Shown: positions 50,566 to 63,710 of the stretch, piece after piece
Numbering within the stretch: the first letter of the stretch is position 1
How the letters are laid out: each line of letters starts with the position of its first letter
Assembly (NCBI GenBank): GCA_018907035.1
Contig: JACCIC010000014.1
Coordinates: 4,947,501-5,011,500, forward strand
Length of the DNA stretch: 64,000 nucleotides
Direction of reading: 5' to 3'
Origin: Sycobia sp. Sy_11
Lineage: Eukaryota; Arthropoda; Insecta; Hymenoptera; Epichrysomallidae
Made by a program: the position numbers and the translations under genes
Notes under the pieces: generated by a model
What the model was told of the DNA's origin: nothing
Seen by the model: the letters and a program-made list of their open reading frames with translations, nothing else
Database searches by the model: none

Positions 50566-51468
50566 AATAAAAAGTCCATTAAAAATAAAATAAAAAAAAA
50601 TAATAAAAAAAAAATAAAAAAAAAATAAACAATATATTATGTTAGTAAAGGAATTGACATCATAATTATAGTATTTTATGAAGACTTGACTGTTAAAAAT
50701 ATTTGTTAAATAAATTTACAACAGTCCACGTAAGTTAGGTTTCAATTTTTAATTATACTTTATATGTTCTAAGATCACTTATCCTCAAATTAACGTTTTT
50801 TATGAAAATATATGTATTTTTTTATAAGATACTTAATATTATTAGTAGAATTTTCATTTTATAAAGTATATTAATAAATTGAAATTTATAATTAGAAAGT
50901 GGAACAGAAATGTGGTTTCTGCTACACAATAAGATATAGTATAGATAACTAACGGTATCTATATTAAATGATCGAAATGTGTTAATATACAAAAAAAATA
51001 TTTTTTATAATAAAACGTTAATTTATTTACTAATCAGCGTTCTGTATACAAATAATCCTTAAAATGTAAATATAATCACATAATGTTTTAGACAATTGCA
51101 TATAACCAAGTCCCATTAATAGAATAATATTTTTGTAATACGTAGATTTTTCATCGATATAAGATCCAAAAAATAAAGGACGAATAATTTATATTGCCAG
51201 ACGAGAGAAATGTAATTACAAGTTTTTTCTTTATTCGAATGATTTTATTGAAGATATTTTCAAGCTATCGTGCGCGCACGTAGTAAAGATTTGTACGCTT
51301 ACGTTATTTATGTCTACACTTAACTTATTCAAATTTCCACAAAAGCGAATTAACTGCAAAACATTTCACATGGTTCATTAGTTTGTTTTAGAACTTGTAT
51401 CTTATAGTTTTTAAAATCTACTGTATTGAAATCTGTATCGAAATATACTTATATCAGTTACTATATTT

Positions 51469-51471
<3 letters not shown>

Positions 51472-51515
<44 letters not shown>
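51472..51515. repeat. (AT)22 microsatellite
   Basis: Pure AT. Confidence 0.94.
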
Positions 51516-51517
<2 letters not shown>

Positions 51518-51800
51518 TATTGCGACCATCTTCTCTGTCACGGAAAATTTTGTTTATTGCAATCAATGCTGTTCTACAACCGATGCCGTGGTTGCTCCTT
51601 ATTCTGGTGATCAAAGACCTTCACGTACAACTCGGCGTTGCGCGCCTATCCCCAAGGAACATGGGACCGGGAGGGATAATAAATTTTTCTAATTGATACA
51701 GATAGTATAGTTTAAGTTTACGAACAGGATCGTTGTAAATTATCGTGGCGCAGCGGACAATTTAACTGTTCTACGTCGTCGCTAAACAAACGCGTGTGTG

Positions 51801-51802
51801 TA

Positions 51803-51851
<49 letters not shown>
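51801..51851. repeat. (TA)n microsatellite
   Basis: TA array with one early GTA interruption. Confidence 0.93.
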
Positions 51852-51854
<3 letters not shown>

Positions 51855-52608
51855 ATTCCAAGTAGATATATAGGTGAAGAAATTAAAAAAAAATAAATAA
51901 ATAAATAAATAATGGTGTGTAGACAGGTGCGAACGATGGAAATAAAGATAGCCTATTTTGCGAGCGTTAACAAATTTGTCCGATACATGAGGTAAATTTT
52001 AGGATTTATGGGATTCGAGCCAGTTTACGATCTATAATTGCTCTAACGCTGTAATACTTTTCAAACCGTTCAAACGAATTAGTAATATATTAAAAACAAA
52101 AATTTCTGTTATTACAAGACAAAGAGCTGGAGAGTATATATATAGACATATATATATGAAAAACATTAGAATGACGTGTGTATATTTTTACATTACATCA
52201 TGAATGTATATATGTATGCGTATTTTGCGTTTCATAGAGGAAAGAATTTAATGCTTTCTAAGCAAATAATTAATTGAATAAAATATTTATTAACCCAATT
52301 TAGAACTTTGTTTGTCCGAAGCCCATTTATTTGCGTTTTCGATTTGATTCAATTATAGTTAGTTTTTGCGTGTGGATAATTTTGGAAATAAAGCCGAAAG
52401 GGTTATAAACGAAATACGGCTTTGTTCGAAACGAAATTTTTAATATTGAACATTTTTTTCAGAAGCAAACATCCCTCGCAGCTATGTGTAAAAATATGCT
52501 GTGACCTATATAAAAAAGGGACTTTGGTTACATTTACAAGCTGTTCTTTATCAAATTACAATCCCATTCACGGAATTTATATTTTATTTTTTTATGTATT
52601 GTTTAAAA

Positions 52609-52958
52609 TTATTTTAATAAAATATTTAGTGAACTTATGTCGACTGTTTTAAATAAACCAATAAATGTTTTTATTGGTCTTACAGTCCTATTAATTCTTA
52701 CATCAATGTCCAAAAAACTTAATTGATTATTGATTTCGCAATCTTTTGTAAACTTAATTTTATCATGTGCAAAATTAAGAACTTTTAACCACCATTTCGC
52801 CTGAAAAACTTTGAGGAAGCACAATAAAAAATATCGATCAATATATCTTTTAAAAACGATCGTCGATTCAAAAATCAACTTGGACAAAGCAATGTTTTCT
52901 AATTTTTCCATCACTACATTAGCTATATCATAGGTGACAAAGATGACCCCCCCCCCAT
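52609..52958 (-). pseudogene. degenerate Penelope-like element reverse transcriptase fragment
   Basis: The minus-strand frame carries RT-domain landmarks of Penelope-like elements in the right order. First is a GSSLSPMI stretch (52949-52926), matching the family's SPLSPVIA box. After a 2-nt shift comes ANVVMEKLE, then FKRYIDRYFL (the YVDD catalytic box), then IKFTKDCEINNQLSFLDIDV (the IxFTxExExxxxLPFLDV box). Three defects mark it as dead: two extra bases (52924-52925) breaking the frame and creating a stop, the second catalytic Asp replaced by Arg (YIDR), and loss of family similarity after the FLDIDV box near 52699, where the expected WYRKPT region is missing. A C tract on the plus strand (52947-52956) replaces the upstream sequence. 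Penelope-like elements encode an RT, usually with a GIY-YIG endonuclease; no endonuclease was seen. Confidence 0.75.
52655..52690 (-). repeat. edge motif shared with the 48-50 kb repeat family
   Basis: The 27 bp at 52661-52687 (ATAAATGTTTTTATTGGTCT and following) match 50445-50471 with two mismatches and 48238-48264 with more. They sit where RT similarity ends, so the fragment probably abuts a copy of that repeat, or the repeat is part of the same element. Confidence 0.5.
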
Positions 52959-52999
52959 TAAACATTCATATTAGTGTTCATAAAAAATATTATCAAAGG

Positions 53000-55141
53000 A
53001 AAAAATTGTGTTATTAAAAACTAAATTTATTGCTTTTGTATAAATTCAATATCATTGTAACTTTTGCATGTAAATTAATTTTTTGACATTTCTCCTGTCT
53101 ATTATGATTTAAGAATTCTAGTGATATAGACTTTTAAATAAAGATACTATAATACATCGAATAAATTCATTTTAGAGTATATATATATATATATATATAT
53201 ACATAAATTTTCATTATTTTTCCATCTATTATTCCTTTATTATGAGTATTTATCTTAAACAAATAACCTTGCTAAATCAATTTTAATAGTTCGACGAGCA
53301 TATAAATGCAGGGAAATGCTTTAAAGTAAATCTATTAGGAAATCCCAATTATTTCCCGGGGAAGCAAATATTCAAAGAAGCGCACATATATATATATATA
53401 AAACCAAACACGGTGCGCCGGGTGCGTTAACGAATTGTTAGCGATCGGCTAATATTTGATCCTGGTAATCCTGCAGCAAATCGCTCCTCGATCCCGGAAA
53501 TATCATGCTGAAATGCGATTGTCATCGGACAAAAGCCGATGTACATTAGGTAAGCAAAGGATCGATCGCCAAATATGTTTTAGAACCACGCGGCAGCCTA
53601 TGTGGCTATATTAATATATATCCTCTAAAATTAAATCAAGTCAAACTGTTACCGATTATCCGAGTGACTTCCATTTTCGTTGTTAAACCTGTGAGCTGGC
53701 CTAGAGGATGTCACTGCTGAATCAGCATACGCAATAAAAGTAGGTTTAGATTGTCCGAGATTGTCGCAAGTGTCAAATTGCTCTTGCTTATAATATTTAT
53801 ATTAAACGCACGAATCTTCTTCAGTGGGTTTAATGAATATTTTTTAAATTTAAGGTGTGCTTCAAGCGGCAAGAATTATCAGCGAAAAAGCTAAAACTTC
53901 AGAAATTAAAATCCATTGCCGTATATTTGCATGTAATACACTAAAAACATCAATGGCCGCGAAAAGACAACATTCCATAAGTTTAAATCCGTCTGACTTT
54001 ATAGCCATGGATCTCCGCATCCTTTAAATTTAAATGTCCACATTTAAAATCTCTTCCATCACTTCTCGCCCAAGTCTCTAAAGCTCTAGTATTCTATTTT
54101 CATTGTGAAAATCTAGAAATATGAATGAGAGTCTTGCAGGTGTAAGAGAAAATTTGAGCGAGCTGGAGAAGTCAGCTACAATAGCTTCCCATGTAATAGC
54201 AAACATGGAAACTGCAAAAAAAGACATCTTGGAAAAATCTTGGGATGGAAATAAGTGGATAAGAATGAGGTGCGGAAATTGGAATTTGGAGAAAGGCTTC
54301 AAATAAAAGAGTGCAGTGAAGAAGAAGAGATCTCGTAGAGCACATAGGAAATTACAGTGGGGCAGATAAAAGAATAATAGTTAAACTTAGTAGTTAGATA
54401 AAGGAAATGGATTAAAAAAAGCAGATGACATATAAAAAAAATGGTAATAGAATTACTGATATGCGAGTACAGCAGAAATTTGAATAAATAGCCAGGATTT
54501 CGGGAAAAATAGAAAATTAAAAGTAGGCCAGAGAATGTAACCTGTCAGAATAATTGTGATGACGTACACTTAATCGTCATAAGGTGGCATCGTGTTTATA
54601 TCTTGTATATAAATATTAGGTTTCGATTATAATACAGTTATCGATCATAACTGTAACATATGATGAAATCTAATCTCAATCGTATCAGTCCTCGAGTTGA
54701 CGATTGATATCCTGCGCGAAGTCGATTTAGTCGATGACACCTGTGTTTGTTCTAGTTGGTGAATCTCACATTACTTCGTAGAGAATTTTTGTAAAGATGT
54801 CATTGTAAATTGCATTATTTTTATATCTAAATCATCACATTAGGATATAACGTTCTTTTTTTTTTTAATAACCGATTAAGATTCTTTCATACAAAATAAG
54901 AACATTCTTTAAGGAGTGATTTTTTTAACGGCTAAATTTTGATGTTACTTAAGACGAAAGGACAATATTTAGTAGTGACTTTTCAATTTTTTATTTAAAG
55001 AGTAAAGAAAAGAAAATTTTAATCCCAACGACAATTTGAAGCTAATTGAGACGCGATTTATACAACTGACGACTGAACATATATGACCCCTCTCGAGCAG
55101 GGCAGCTCTCAAGCTCGCCCCGCAGAGAGACTTTCCCGTGG

Positions 55142-55144
<3 letters not shown>
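53000..55144. other. AT-rich region, no intact gene
   Basis: Includes a CpG-richer unique patch at 53.4-53.7 kb with a small stem (CATCGG/CCGATG at about 53524-53542), and the 54.1 kb coding-like fragment. Confidence 0.4.
54121..54350 (+). pseudogene. coding-like fragment, unrecognised
   Basis: An open frame begins MNESLAGVRENLSELEKSAT and ends at 54306. A +1 shift near 54255 would continue into a charged stretch with KLEFGERLQIKECSEEEE before a stop. The charged, helix-favouring composition fits a broken mobile-element or ORF1-like protein, but no motif supports a family. Confidence 0.2.

Positions 55145-55188
<44 letters not shown>
55145..55188. repeat. (GA)22 microsatellite
   Basis: Pure GA. 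Confidence 0.95.
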
Positions 55189-55191
<3 letters not shown>

Positions 55192-55318
55192 ACAGATAAA
55201 GAGACGTCGTTCGCGATAAGGACCGATCCTCGCAGGGATCGGCATATACTGATCATGCAGCTATACATAGCTGCGCAGCGCAGCGCTGCATCGGATACAC
55301 TGGCCTCGGAAAAAAGAA

Positions 55319-55322
<4 letters not shown>

Positions 55323-55372
<50 letters not shown>

Positions 55373-55451
55373 CGGAGTGAGAAAATCCCGATGGGCCATT
55401 ACCTACGGCGGCAGCGGCCACCTTACGCAGCACTATGCGTGCATATATATG

Positions 55452-55510
<59 letters not shown>
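55323..55510. repeat. two (AT)n arrays 85 bp apart
   Basis: AT at 55323-55370 and TA at 55455-55510, separated by CpG-rich unique DNA. Confidence 0.95.
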
Positions 55511-55512
<2 letters not shown>

Positions 55513-55810
55513 CACACACGCTGCGTTCACCTCGTAGTCGGACGTTAAACTCTTTTACCTCGCCCCGCGGTTATATATATATATGCAGCAGTGCGCGAAA
55601 ACAAAGCAAGAGTGCGCGAGCACTGCTGCAACTATACGGCAGAGGGACACGCTGCATATATATATATATTATACGCATCCTCGACGTATCCTGTCTGCTT
55701 GCCGACGCGAAGTCTTTCCTTTTTTTTATTTGTTTGCCGCCCACAATGCCCAGTGACGTCACGTGACGGCGAACGCCGGTCGTATACCGATCGCGGTCAC
55801 CCACCTTCGC

Positions 55811-55853
55811 CTCTCTCTGTCTCTGTCTCTGTCTCTGTTTGTCTGTCTGTCTG

Positions 55854-55900
<47 letters not shown>
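55811..55900. repeat. (CTGTCT)n / (GTCT)n then (CT)22
   Basis: TCTGTC hexamers, GTCT tetramers, then pure CT. Confidence 0.93.
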
Positions 55901-55903
<3 letters not shown>

Positions 55904-56284
55904 TCTTCCTATGCTCCCTTCAACAGCAATAATTTCTTACGATTTTTTCCCCAACTTTAGTATATAGTTGGTATCGATAAGTCATGTATGTGTGTATGTG
56001 CGCGCGTGCGCGTGCGCGTGTGTGTGTACTGTAATTATGCATATAGGTATATTATCTTCAACCCTTGATTGAAGAGTAATGATTTGACAAAAACGACAAG
56101 CAATTCCGCTGTAAGAATCATAACAAACAAATCATGAATTTTTTTTTATTGCGTTATGAAATTTATTATATTATGTAAGTTCCGATGGCGTAAGATGGTG
56201 TGAATTTATTAATATTTATTGATAGATATTTCTTAGTTTATTAGTAAGAATAGATATTGTTTATATTTCTTTTTATTATTGTAA

Positions 56285-56289
<5 letters not shown>

Positions 56290-56333
<44 letters not shown>
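56290..56333. repeat. (TA)21 microsatellite
   Basis: Pure TA. Confidence 0.94.
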
Positions 56334-56335
<2 letters not shown>

Positions 56336-58888
56336 TAATAATAGATCTATCTATGTTCGTTTTTTAATAATAAATAACAAAAAAAGTTAAATTTTATGTA
56401 TTGAACAATCTCAAAAATTCAAATTGAGAAGAAATAATGCATTTCCTGTATCGTGTGTAAGTTGAGTGTTTACCTCGTGAGACATCCGAGCAAAGCTAGG
56501 GAAATACCAAAACATCGTATCCTAAAGTCCTGATTGCGAGGTAGGAGAGCTATACATGTAAATAAGTTTAGATAAAAAATTAAAACGATAATATCAGCAT
56601 TCTTTTAAAACATAGTCAATTCAAAATATTATTGTAGGTTCCTTTTAATTTCATGAAATTTTTATAAACATACGAACTTTTGAACTCGATACTTATTTTA
56701 CTCATTTGTTACCATAGAGTTAATACAGACAGGGTAGTTATTGGGATGTGTTTAATTATATTCTAATATTTGTACATTTTCCATTGACTATCTTGTAATT
56801 TTGGTATTGCTTTGATACAAGTGGCTTAAAATAAAGCTAGTACGAGAAGCTGGCGCATGTTTTATGAAAAAATTATGAGCATAGTGATTTTACCTCCTGT
56901 TTAAGTTCGACAGTTATTGATAAGACCATTCGAATTAGTACATAATCGGACCTACGAAGATGAGCTTGAAGATACGCGAATACGTGAAATAAAAAAAGCA
57001 CGTTGTGCCTGATAATGTAAAATTTTAAAAGAGTATAAATTATTAAATGGACGATATTTAGATATGTATAAGCGTATCCATTTGATCCAGAATCAATGAA
57101 CATTTTCTAATTAAATCGTTACATTTTCTATATAATTATGTATCCCTATGAAAACTCGAAGTCGTTTGGAAATTTTATCTTTATTTTTTTGCACTCAGAC
57201 TCATTCAATTACAATTCAATTTCAATAAATGAAAAGTCTGATTTTATTTTATTTCCACAAAAGCTCAATTATTCCGATATTCCGAATGCACCAACCACAA
57301 ATAATATTTAAAAATAATTAATGAAACGCGAAACGGTGTATATATATAAATTATATTGATATCAATGAGAAGTCTTTAATCTATATAGCCATATTTAATT
57401 TAACTATATGGATATTTTTATGGAAATCAAATGCGGCGTTATAAAATTAACGTTACATTTATAGATACATACATACATACATATTACATACATACATGTG
57501 CCTGTGCGTGTATACATATATATGCATCTATGTGGTAGGCTCAACTGAAAGGCAAAACGAGAGGCTAAGCGGCAAATCTAATCGCGTATAGAAAATAAAT
57601 TTGGAACTTAAAATTGATGCCGACTAATTCCCGAAGCGATTTAAATATAGATTGCCTCCCTCAAGAATAAGCTCGTATAAATCACGCTTTGAATTATTTC
57701 AATCGTCGTCGTTCGGGTCAAACGCATTTAGACCGACTGGCGCGATAACTCATCTTATGTGACACGTCGCGCGTTCCTGTTCGCCCGTACGCGCGCGCGC
57801 GTATACACGCATACGCGAAGGTGATCGTGTGTTAAGTTTCGCGCGAATCGGTTTTTCTCGCGTTAAACGAGATCGCGCGAGCGGGCTTTGAAGGCGCAGA
57901 AGAGCAGGAACTTCGGCGGACGAGTCGGCGGATTTTTTTTTTGTTTTTTTTGTTTTTTTTTTTTTTTTTTTTTTTAATTATATTACGACATGACAGACAC
58001 ACTTTGGGCTCATAACTTGTTCTTTGAAGATCGAAATTTTTTAAAATTTCCATTGTATACCATACTATTTGTGCGTTAGTCTTTTTATCCAATAAATCCG
58101 AATGCTTAGAATTGACATTGTTTTCTTTTTAATGCATTATTTCTATGATTGAAAAATATTTCAGATCTAGAAGAGTTTTTTTTTATGACAATGAATAACT
58201 TTTATGAATAAAAAAATGTTTTCGACCTATCAACATAGGTTGGATCTGAAGTAAAATGTTGCGTCGGGTGCTCTGAAAATGGTGTTGAAAATTCATTTAT
58301 ATTCTTTGTTATTTCATTTGCGAACGGTTCGGCTCGAAGAGTATAAGGAAAATACCATGTTCTCGGAAAAGACTACTATTGAAAACTACTTCCGATTAAT
58401 TCGAAAATGCAGCTTGGTAATATTGTAATGAAATTTTTCCCTTGTTAGCTAAATAAACAAGGAAAAAAACGTGCGTTAATGTTTCTGAAAAGAATTGTTC
58501 AATTTGTTCCCTCATCGATGCTTAAGTAAAATATTTTTGAGTATCAAAGAATTACAATTTATGATGCGAATACGTATTTTAGATTTTTGTATTCATCGAA
58601 AACTACCCGATCTTCATCAATAAACTGAAACGTTAATTACCAAAAAAAAAAAAACAACAACTAATATTTAACATTTAAAAAGTCAGCCATTTCGCAGTTG
58701 TGTCATTTGATGGCGCGGGTTCGGTGCGGCGTATTATTTGAAGGCCAATTTGAATCTCCCACCCCCCGCCTTGAACACACGATAGAACATCTAACGAAGT
58801 TGCAAATGATTTAGCCATTTTAATTCGTATATAATTTAAAGGTGAATTTTCCTATAGAATTAGTTAAATAGATATGTTTGTATGTACT
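56334..58888. other. AT-rich region, no gene recognised
   Basis: Contains CATA repeats (57466-57496) and a long interrupted T tract (57932-57976). CpG content rises briefly at 57.7-57.9 kb. Confidence 0.45.
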
Positions 58889-58930
58889 CGCGCGCGCGCA
58901 CACACACACACACACACACATACACATACA
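58889..58930. repeat. compound (CG)5(CA)n
   Basis: CG units then CA units. Confidence 0.92.
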
Positions 58931-59073
58931 TGAACGAGCAAGGAAAATAATTGCTCGAGTAAAATATTATTATATATTTCATGGGCATATTAGATGCGCA
59001 CGTAATCGCGCACGCGCCCGTCATTATTCCGCGGGATGCGTGACCTCTCAATCGTGTATGTATATATATAATA

Positions 59074-59079
<6 letters not shown>

Positions 59080-59118
<39 letters not shown>
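59080..59118. repeat. (AT)19 microsatellite
   Basis: Pure AT with TA-rich shoulder from 59058. Confidence 0.93.
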
Positions 59119-59120
<2 letters not shown>

Positions 59121-59458
59121 GAAAAGCGCCATGCACGCCCATACTCCACGCGATTCTCCCGTAAAAATCACTCCGCCGCTTTTAAAAGTCTAATTAATAC
59201 ATCCCTAACTGGCGCCGTATGCCAAGGATTTCTTCTTGTTTTTTTTTTTTAAAAAAGCAGCTAAAAATCCGGCACAACGGCCGACGCCAATCAAATTGGT
59301 CGGCTCGTCGCTTTCATATACGCTGTGCATTCTACAGATATACCTACGAGAGTGGCTAATAGTACGCGAATTCCATAAACAGGAGACGTAAGGATTCTCA
59401 AAAGAATCTCGCGGTATTCGCTTCGTTCACTGTACGCGGATGCGTATGCCTACATATA

Positions 59459-59461
59459 TGT

Positions 59462-59527
<66 letters not shown>

Positions 59528-59530
59528 TGT

Positions 59531-59619
<89 letters not shown>
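59459..59619. repeat. long (TG)n array, 161 bp
   Basis: The longest dinucleotide array in the window. It is almost pure TG apart from an early TATG and two extra G bases (GG at 59520-59521 and 59531-59532) that shift its phase. Confidence 0.97.
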
Positions 59620-59623
<4 letters not shown>

Positions 59624-59938
59624 AATCGGAAAACCCGAATGGGGCACAGCGCTCCCGCAACAGTTTCGCGAGCTCTTCTCTCCTTCTGCCCGCGCTATCT
59701 TTTATATACCCCTACACCCCTCCCGCGCTCCTTCCGTCTCTTCGCGCGGACGTACACGTAGGTATATATATATATATATATATATATTTTTAGCGAGGGC
59801 AACCGGTTGGCCGCGCGCGACCGATCATTGTCGTCGCCGCGCGCGGTGCAGCAGTGCGCAGCGCTCGCGCGCGAGAGAGTCCGAGGTCGTCTCTTTTTTT
59901 TTCGTGCCCCCTTGCTAGCCCACGTTACATATATAATG

Positions 59939-59940
<2 letters not shown>

Positions 59941-59970
<30 letters not shown>
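59941..59970. repeat. (AT)15 microsatellite
   Basis: Pure AT; a further short TA array lies at 59763-59787. Confidence 0.92.
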
Positions 59971-59972
<2 letters not shown>

Positions 59973-60081
59973 CATTGCAAGCTTGAGCTATACGTATATA
60001 TAAGCACCTAGGTGCGCACTTAAACAAGCTCATTCGCAGCGATTACTCTCTTTGCGCGCGCCAATACATACATATATACAT

Positions 60082-60088
<7 letters not shown>

Positions 60089-60141
<53 letters not shown>
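60089..60141. repeat. (TA)26 microsatellite
   Basis: Pure TA, flanked by CATATACAT and CATAAACA. Confidence 0.95.
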
Positions 60142-60146
<5 letters not shown>

Positions 60147-60507
60147 AACACGCTCTTGCGCAGGAAAAAGAAAAGCGCGACGCCTCGAAAGGGAGGGAGG
60201 AGGAGGAGTTTCGAGGAGCTGGCGGTCGCGGAGCGTTGCGCTTTGCCGGCGCTCGCGCCGGGGAGTAAAAGGAAGGACGCGCGCGCGCCCGAGCGCGTTG
60301 GAAGCGTTAAAGGTGAAGGTTAAAAGTAGAGAGGAGTATATGGATATGCGGGAAATCGTTGCCTGCGATTATGTACGCTTTGGTTTTTCTCGCCTGTGCG
60401 CAGTCGCCGATGCCGCCGCCGACCGCTCGTCCGCTGGACGACGACTTCGTTTATTGCTTTCTATATATATTATTAGTATTATACTATACAATTCTAAATA
60501 TATATAT

Positions 60508-60515
<8 letters not shown>

Positions 60516-60562
<47 letters not shown>
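60516..60562. repeat. (AT)23 microsatellite
   Basis: Pure AT preceded by TA and CATACATA. Confidence 0.94.
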
Positions 60563-60566
<4 letters not shown>

Positions 60567-62423
60567 GAGTCGTATTTTCCCTTTTTCTGGCTTAATATGC
60601 GCTCTTGCGAGCATGGCGGTTCAAGAGGGGAGAAAGAGAGAGAGGGAAAGGGTTGAGATATGGCTCGGCTGTCTGTCTGTGTGCGTGTGCATTTCCGTGT
60701 ATGCGAGGTGCCTCCGCGCGAGGAGTGAAGGTACACGTGGTTAAAAATAGAATCGGACGTTCGCCGCGTTTACGTGCGCGTATTTTAAAGAGTTATTTTA
60801 TAAAAGGATATATATGCAGTATATAAGGTTTGGTCGTCGATTATAAATATAATATATTAGTAAAATTATTTCCTAGGTAGTCGCGTTACATACGATTTAA
60901 ATTTTGAAATTAACTTATTCTTACACTCTGTACACCATAAAGAGTTGGCGATTTTTTTTTTTATATGATCGTAAAAAAAACTACCGGATCAATCTGGCTT
61001 TATTTCATAAATATATATTCTGAAATATATATTCTGTTTCTTAATTAAACTGTGCATGCCTGAAATGTATATAATTTGTATATAATGTATTGTACGTGCT
61101 GTGTGTATTATGCGTCTCCCTGCAGAATATTGAGATATACGTCTCTATATAGAAGAGAGAGTATTCGAGCTCGTGACTGATTTGCCGATTCGCTTACCCA
61201 TCGCTGTTCAGAGCCGAAACCGCTGAACTCGCAGAAGATCGACTTAGAATTTGGGATGTGTGCGTGTGTGTGCGTGCGTGCGTGTAGCTTTGGGGTCGCA
61301 GCCCTTATTTAAAAGAAGGACGTTAATACCCATAATGAGGGTGAAAAGGATCAACAGTTCGGCATTAAATTCTGTTTAGTAATTTCGTGCTCAGTGTATA
61401 TTGACACTTTGTTTTTAACATTTCTAAAAAAAGAAAACCATCGTTCTACGATATTTATCGTTAATCGCACAATGTTTTGAAAAAATGCTTCAACGAAATT
61501 TCAGAAATTACGAAACGCTGATAATTCTAGAAGAATAAATGCCCAAGTTTATATGCATATTATAACTATTTTGTTGAAGCGCCGCAAATAAGTGAACAGG
61601 ACAAAAGATAATCGGCTGCTTTTCTCTTTTGTAACTCAAGAAAAATTCTTCCGTGCATTTATGCATTTCTTTCGGACGTCTCGCAAGAAAATATTCTACC
61701 AGCCCGTGGAATTTGTTGAACTATTGTTTACCATTAAGGTTGAAGACATGAACTTCAATTGCAAGCTCACGTACATTTGGGACACGATCAATTAAATATC
61801 TGAAGAATGGTACGATTAGGGAAGATAGAGGGACAGACGCGTAAAATATTTTAACGATGATTATAGTTCGTCAAAATAAATCCGTTGCCTAAAACTATGC
61901 GTTACTTTAAAACTAAAAATTAATCATTTATCTATATTGATCTACCTATGCGAATATGCCGAGTATTTGTTAATCTTATTGCGCAAAAATACCGATTTTC
62001 GTCGAATCGGGATATTTACGCAATGAAACAAAAGAGGCCGTTCTTACAGTTGCAGAATATTTAAATTTAGCATCGAATGAGGTTTTCGATAGCCTCTGTT
62101 AGCACGAAGTGATTTTATTTTTTATCTTTCGGACTGTATGAAGGCCACGGGCACGATTCTAGGAAACACAAGTTTCGTGGTCTTCCGATTATTGATAAAT
62201 TATACGAATCTACGGACTCGAACGTATAATATTAGGACGCAAATGTAATAATATTAATTTATACGCGAAATGAAACAGTCGGTGACACGCTGCGTATACG
62301 GATATAGTTCAGGAGGTGGAAAATAAGGAGCGACGAGGCCCGGACGTGAAAAGATCAAGATCGGAGAAAGTAGCGAGAGATAGTACACAGTGCATAAAGC
62401 ACGGGAGAGTGAGAGACCGAGAA

Positions 62424-62429
<6 letters not shown>
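60563..62429. other. no gene recognised
   Basis: CpG-rich until about 60.8 kb, then AT-rich. An open frame at 61592-61795 has no recognisable domain. Confidence 0.45.

Positions 62430-62455
<26 letters not shown>
62430..62455. repeat. (GA)13 microsatellite
   Basis: Pure GA within a GA-rich stretch. Confidence 0.9.
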
Positions 62456-62590
62456 GAGCAAAAAAGCGAGGGAGAAAGGGAGCCCCACATTGCTGGACCG
62501 TGAGCTGGCGACAAAGTTTGCTGCAGCTACTGCCACCGTGCTGATGCCAGCTCCTTTGGCAGACGGTTTAATACTCTCCGCATGTGCGTA

Positions 62591-62592
<2 letters not shown>

Positions 62593-62641
<49 letters not shown>
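62593..62641. repeat. (AT)24 microsatellite
   Basis: Pure AT. Confidence 0.95.
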
Positions 62642-62645
<4 letters not shown>

Positions 62646-62976
62646 CAAGATTCGCGTGCGGCCCCCTCTGCTGGCAAGCAGAACTGCGCGCCCACGCGCA
62701 ACGCGTCGCCTCGTGCGCCGTACACGCAGTCGCACACACACACAGATACACACACATATGTAATATAACGACAATTTAATTGGGCTTTTTGCGCGCTCGA
62801 GTCGTCTTGTGACGCGAGGACTATTACATGACCAAAGTTGAGAAGCTGCTGCACCGGGGCACCGTGATCCGTGTATTAATCGCTCTGGCGATCGGTAGGG
62901 ACGAAATTGCATTCTGATGATGGTGCTTTTTATGTGGACAATAATAAGGCCCTCGTACGCTCCAAGGGGCTCGAAA

Positions 62977-62978
<2 letters not shown>

Positions 62979-63036
<58 letters not shown>
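62979..63036. repeat. (AT)29 microsatellite
   Basis: Pure AT, one of the longest here. Confidence 0.95.
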
Positions 63037-63038
<2 letters not shown>

Positions 63039-63659
63039 TATTTAAAATTATTTTTATCATGTTTTTATGTATTTCTCAACACATATTGAGTCTCGGAATC
63101 GGTAAAGTTATAAGTCAATAAACTTCGACTTTTTTATACGAATATAATTAATATTTTTTAAAAAATAAAGTGCGAACGGAATTTCGCATGCCAAATAGAA
63201 AATTATTCGTTGTCATTTTCCGCATTTTTCCTGACTTGATACGTTACATCTATCACGAAATTTTTTCAATGATTCTGTAGTAACGAAATTGTGTTAATAA
63301 AATTCATAACAAATCTTATAACGGTATGTTATTAATATATTTGCTTCAAAACATTAATAAGTTTCCAAAATCATGACAGACATTTGTTTTTTTACACGAG
63401 GCTTTTATTCGATTGCTCCAGTCCTTTTTTTTGGAAACAGTCCTGTATATATATATATATCTGTATACATATGAATATATGTATATTACTACAGTGGTGT
63501 AAGACATCAAAAGGATTCCATCGTGTTTACTATGTTTAGGAAGTAATGAGCCAAGGAATTTTTTCACGTATAAGTAGATCAAAAATATTAGCGAAACTGG
63601 TTATAATAAACAAAACCCTCAAATATAATCCGATGTTATTATATTATATTTCGATTTAT

Positions 63660-63661
<2 letters not shown>

Positions 63662-63707
<46 letters not shown>
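63662..63707. repeat. (AT)23 microsatellite
   Basis: Pure AT. Confidence 0.94.

Positions 63708-63710
<3 letters not shown>

Noticed and set aside
59427..59660. Repeat block that could suggest a CRISPR or satellite array
   Set aside because: It is a continuous TG microsatellite with no spacers, in a eukaryotic genome.
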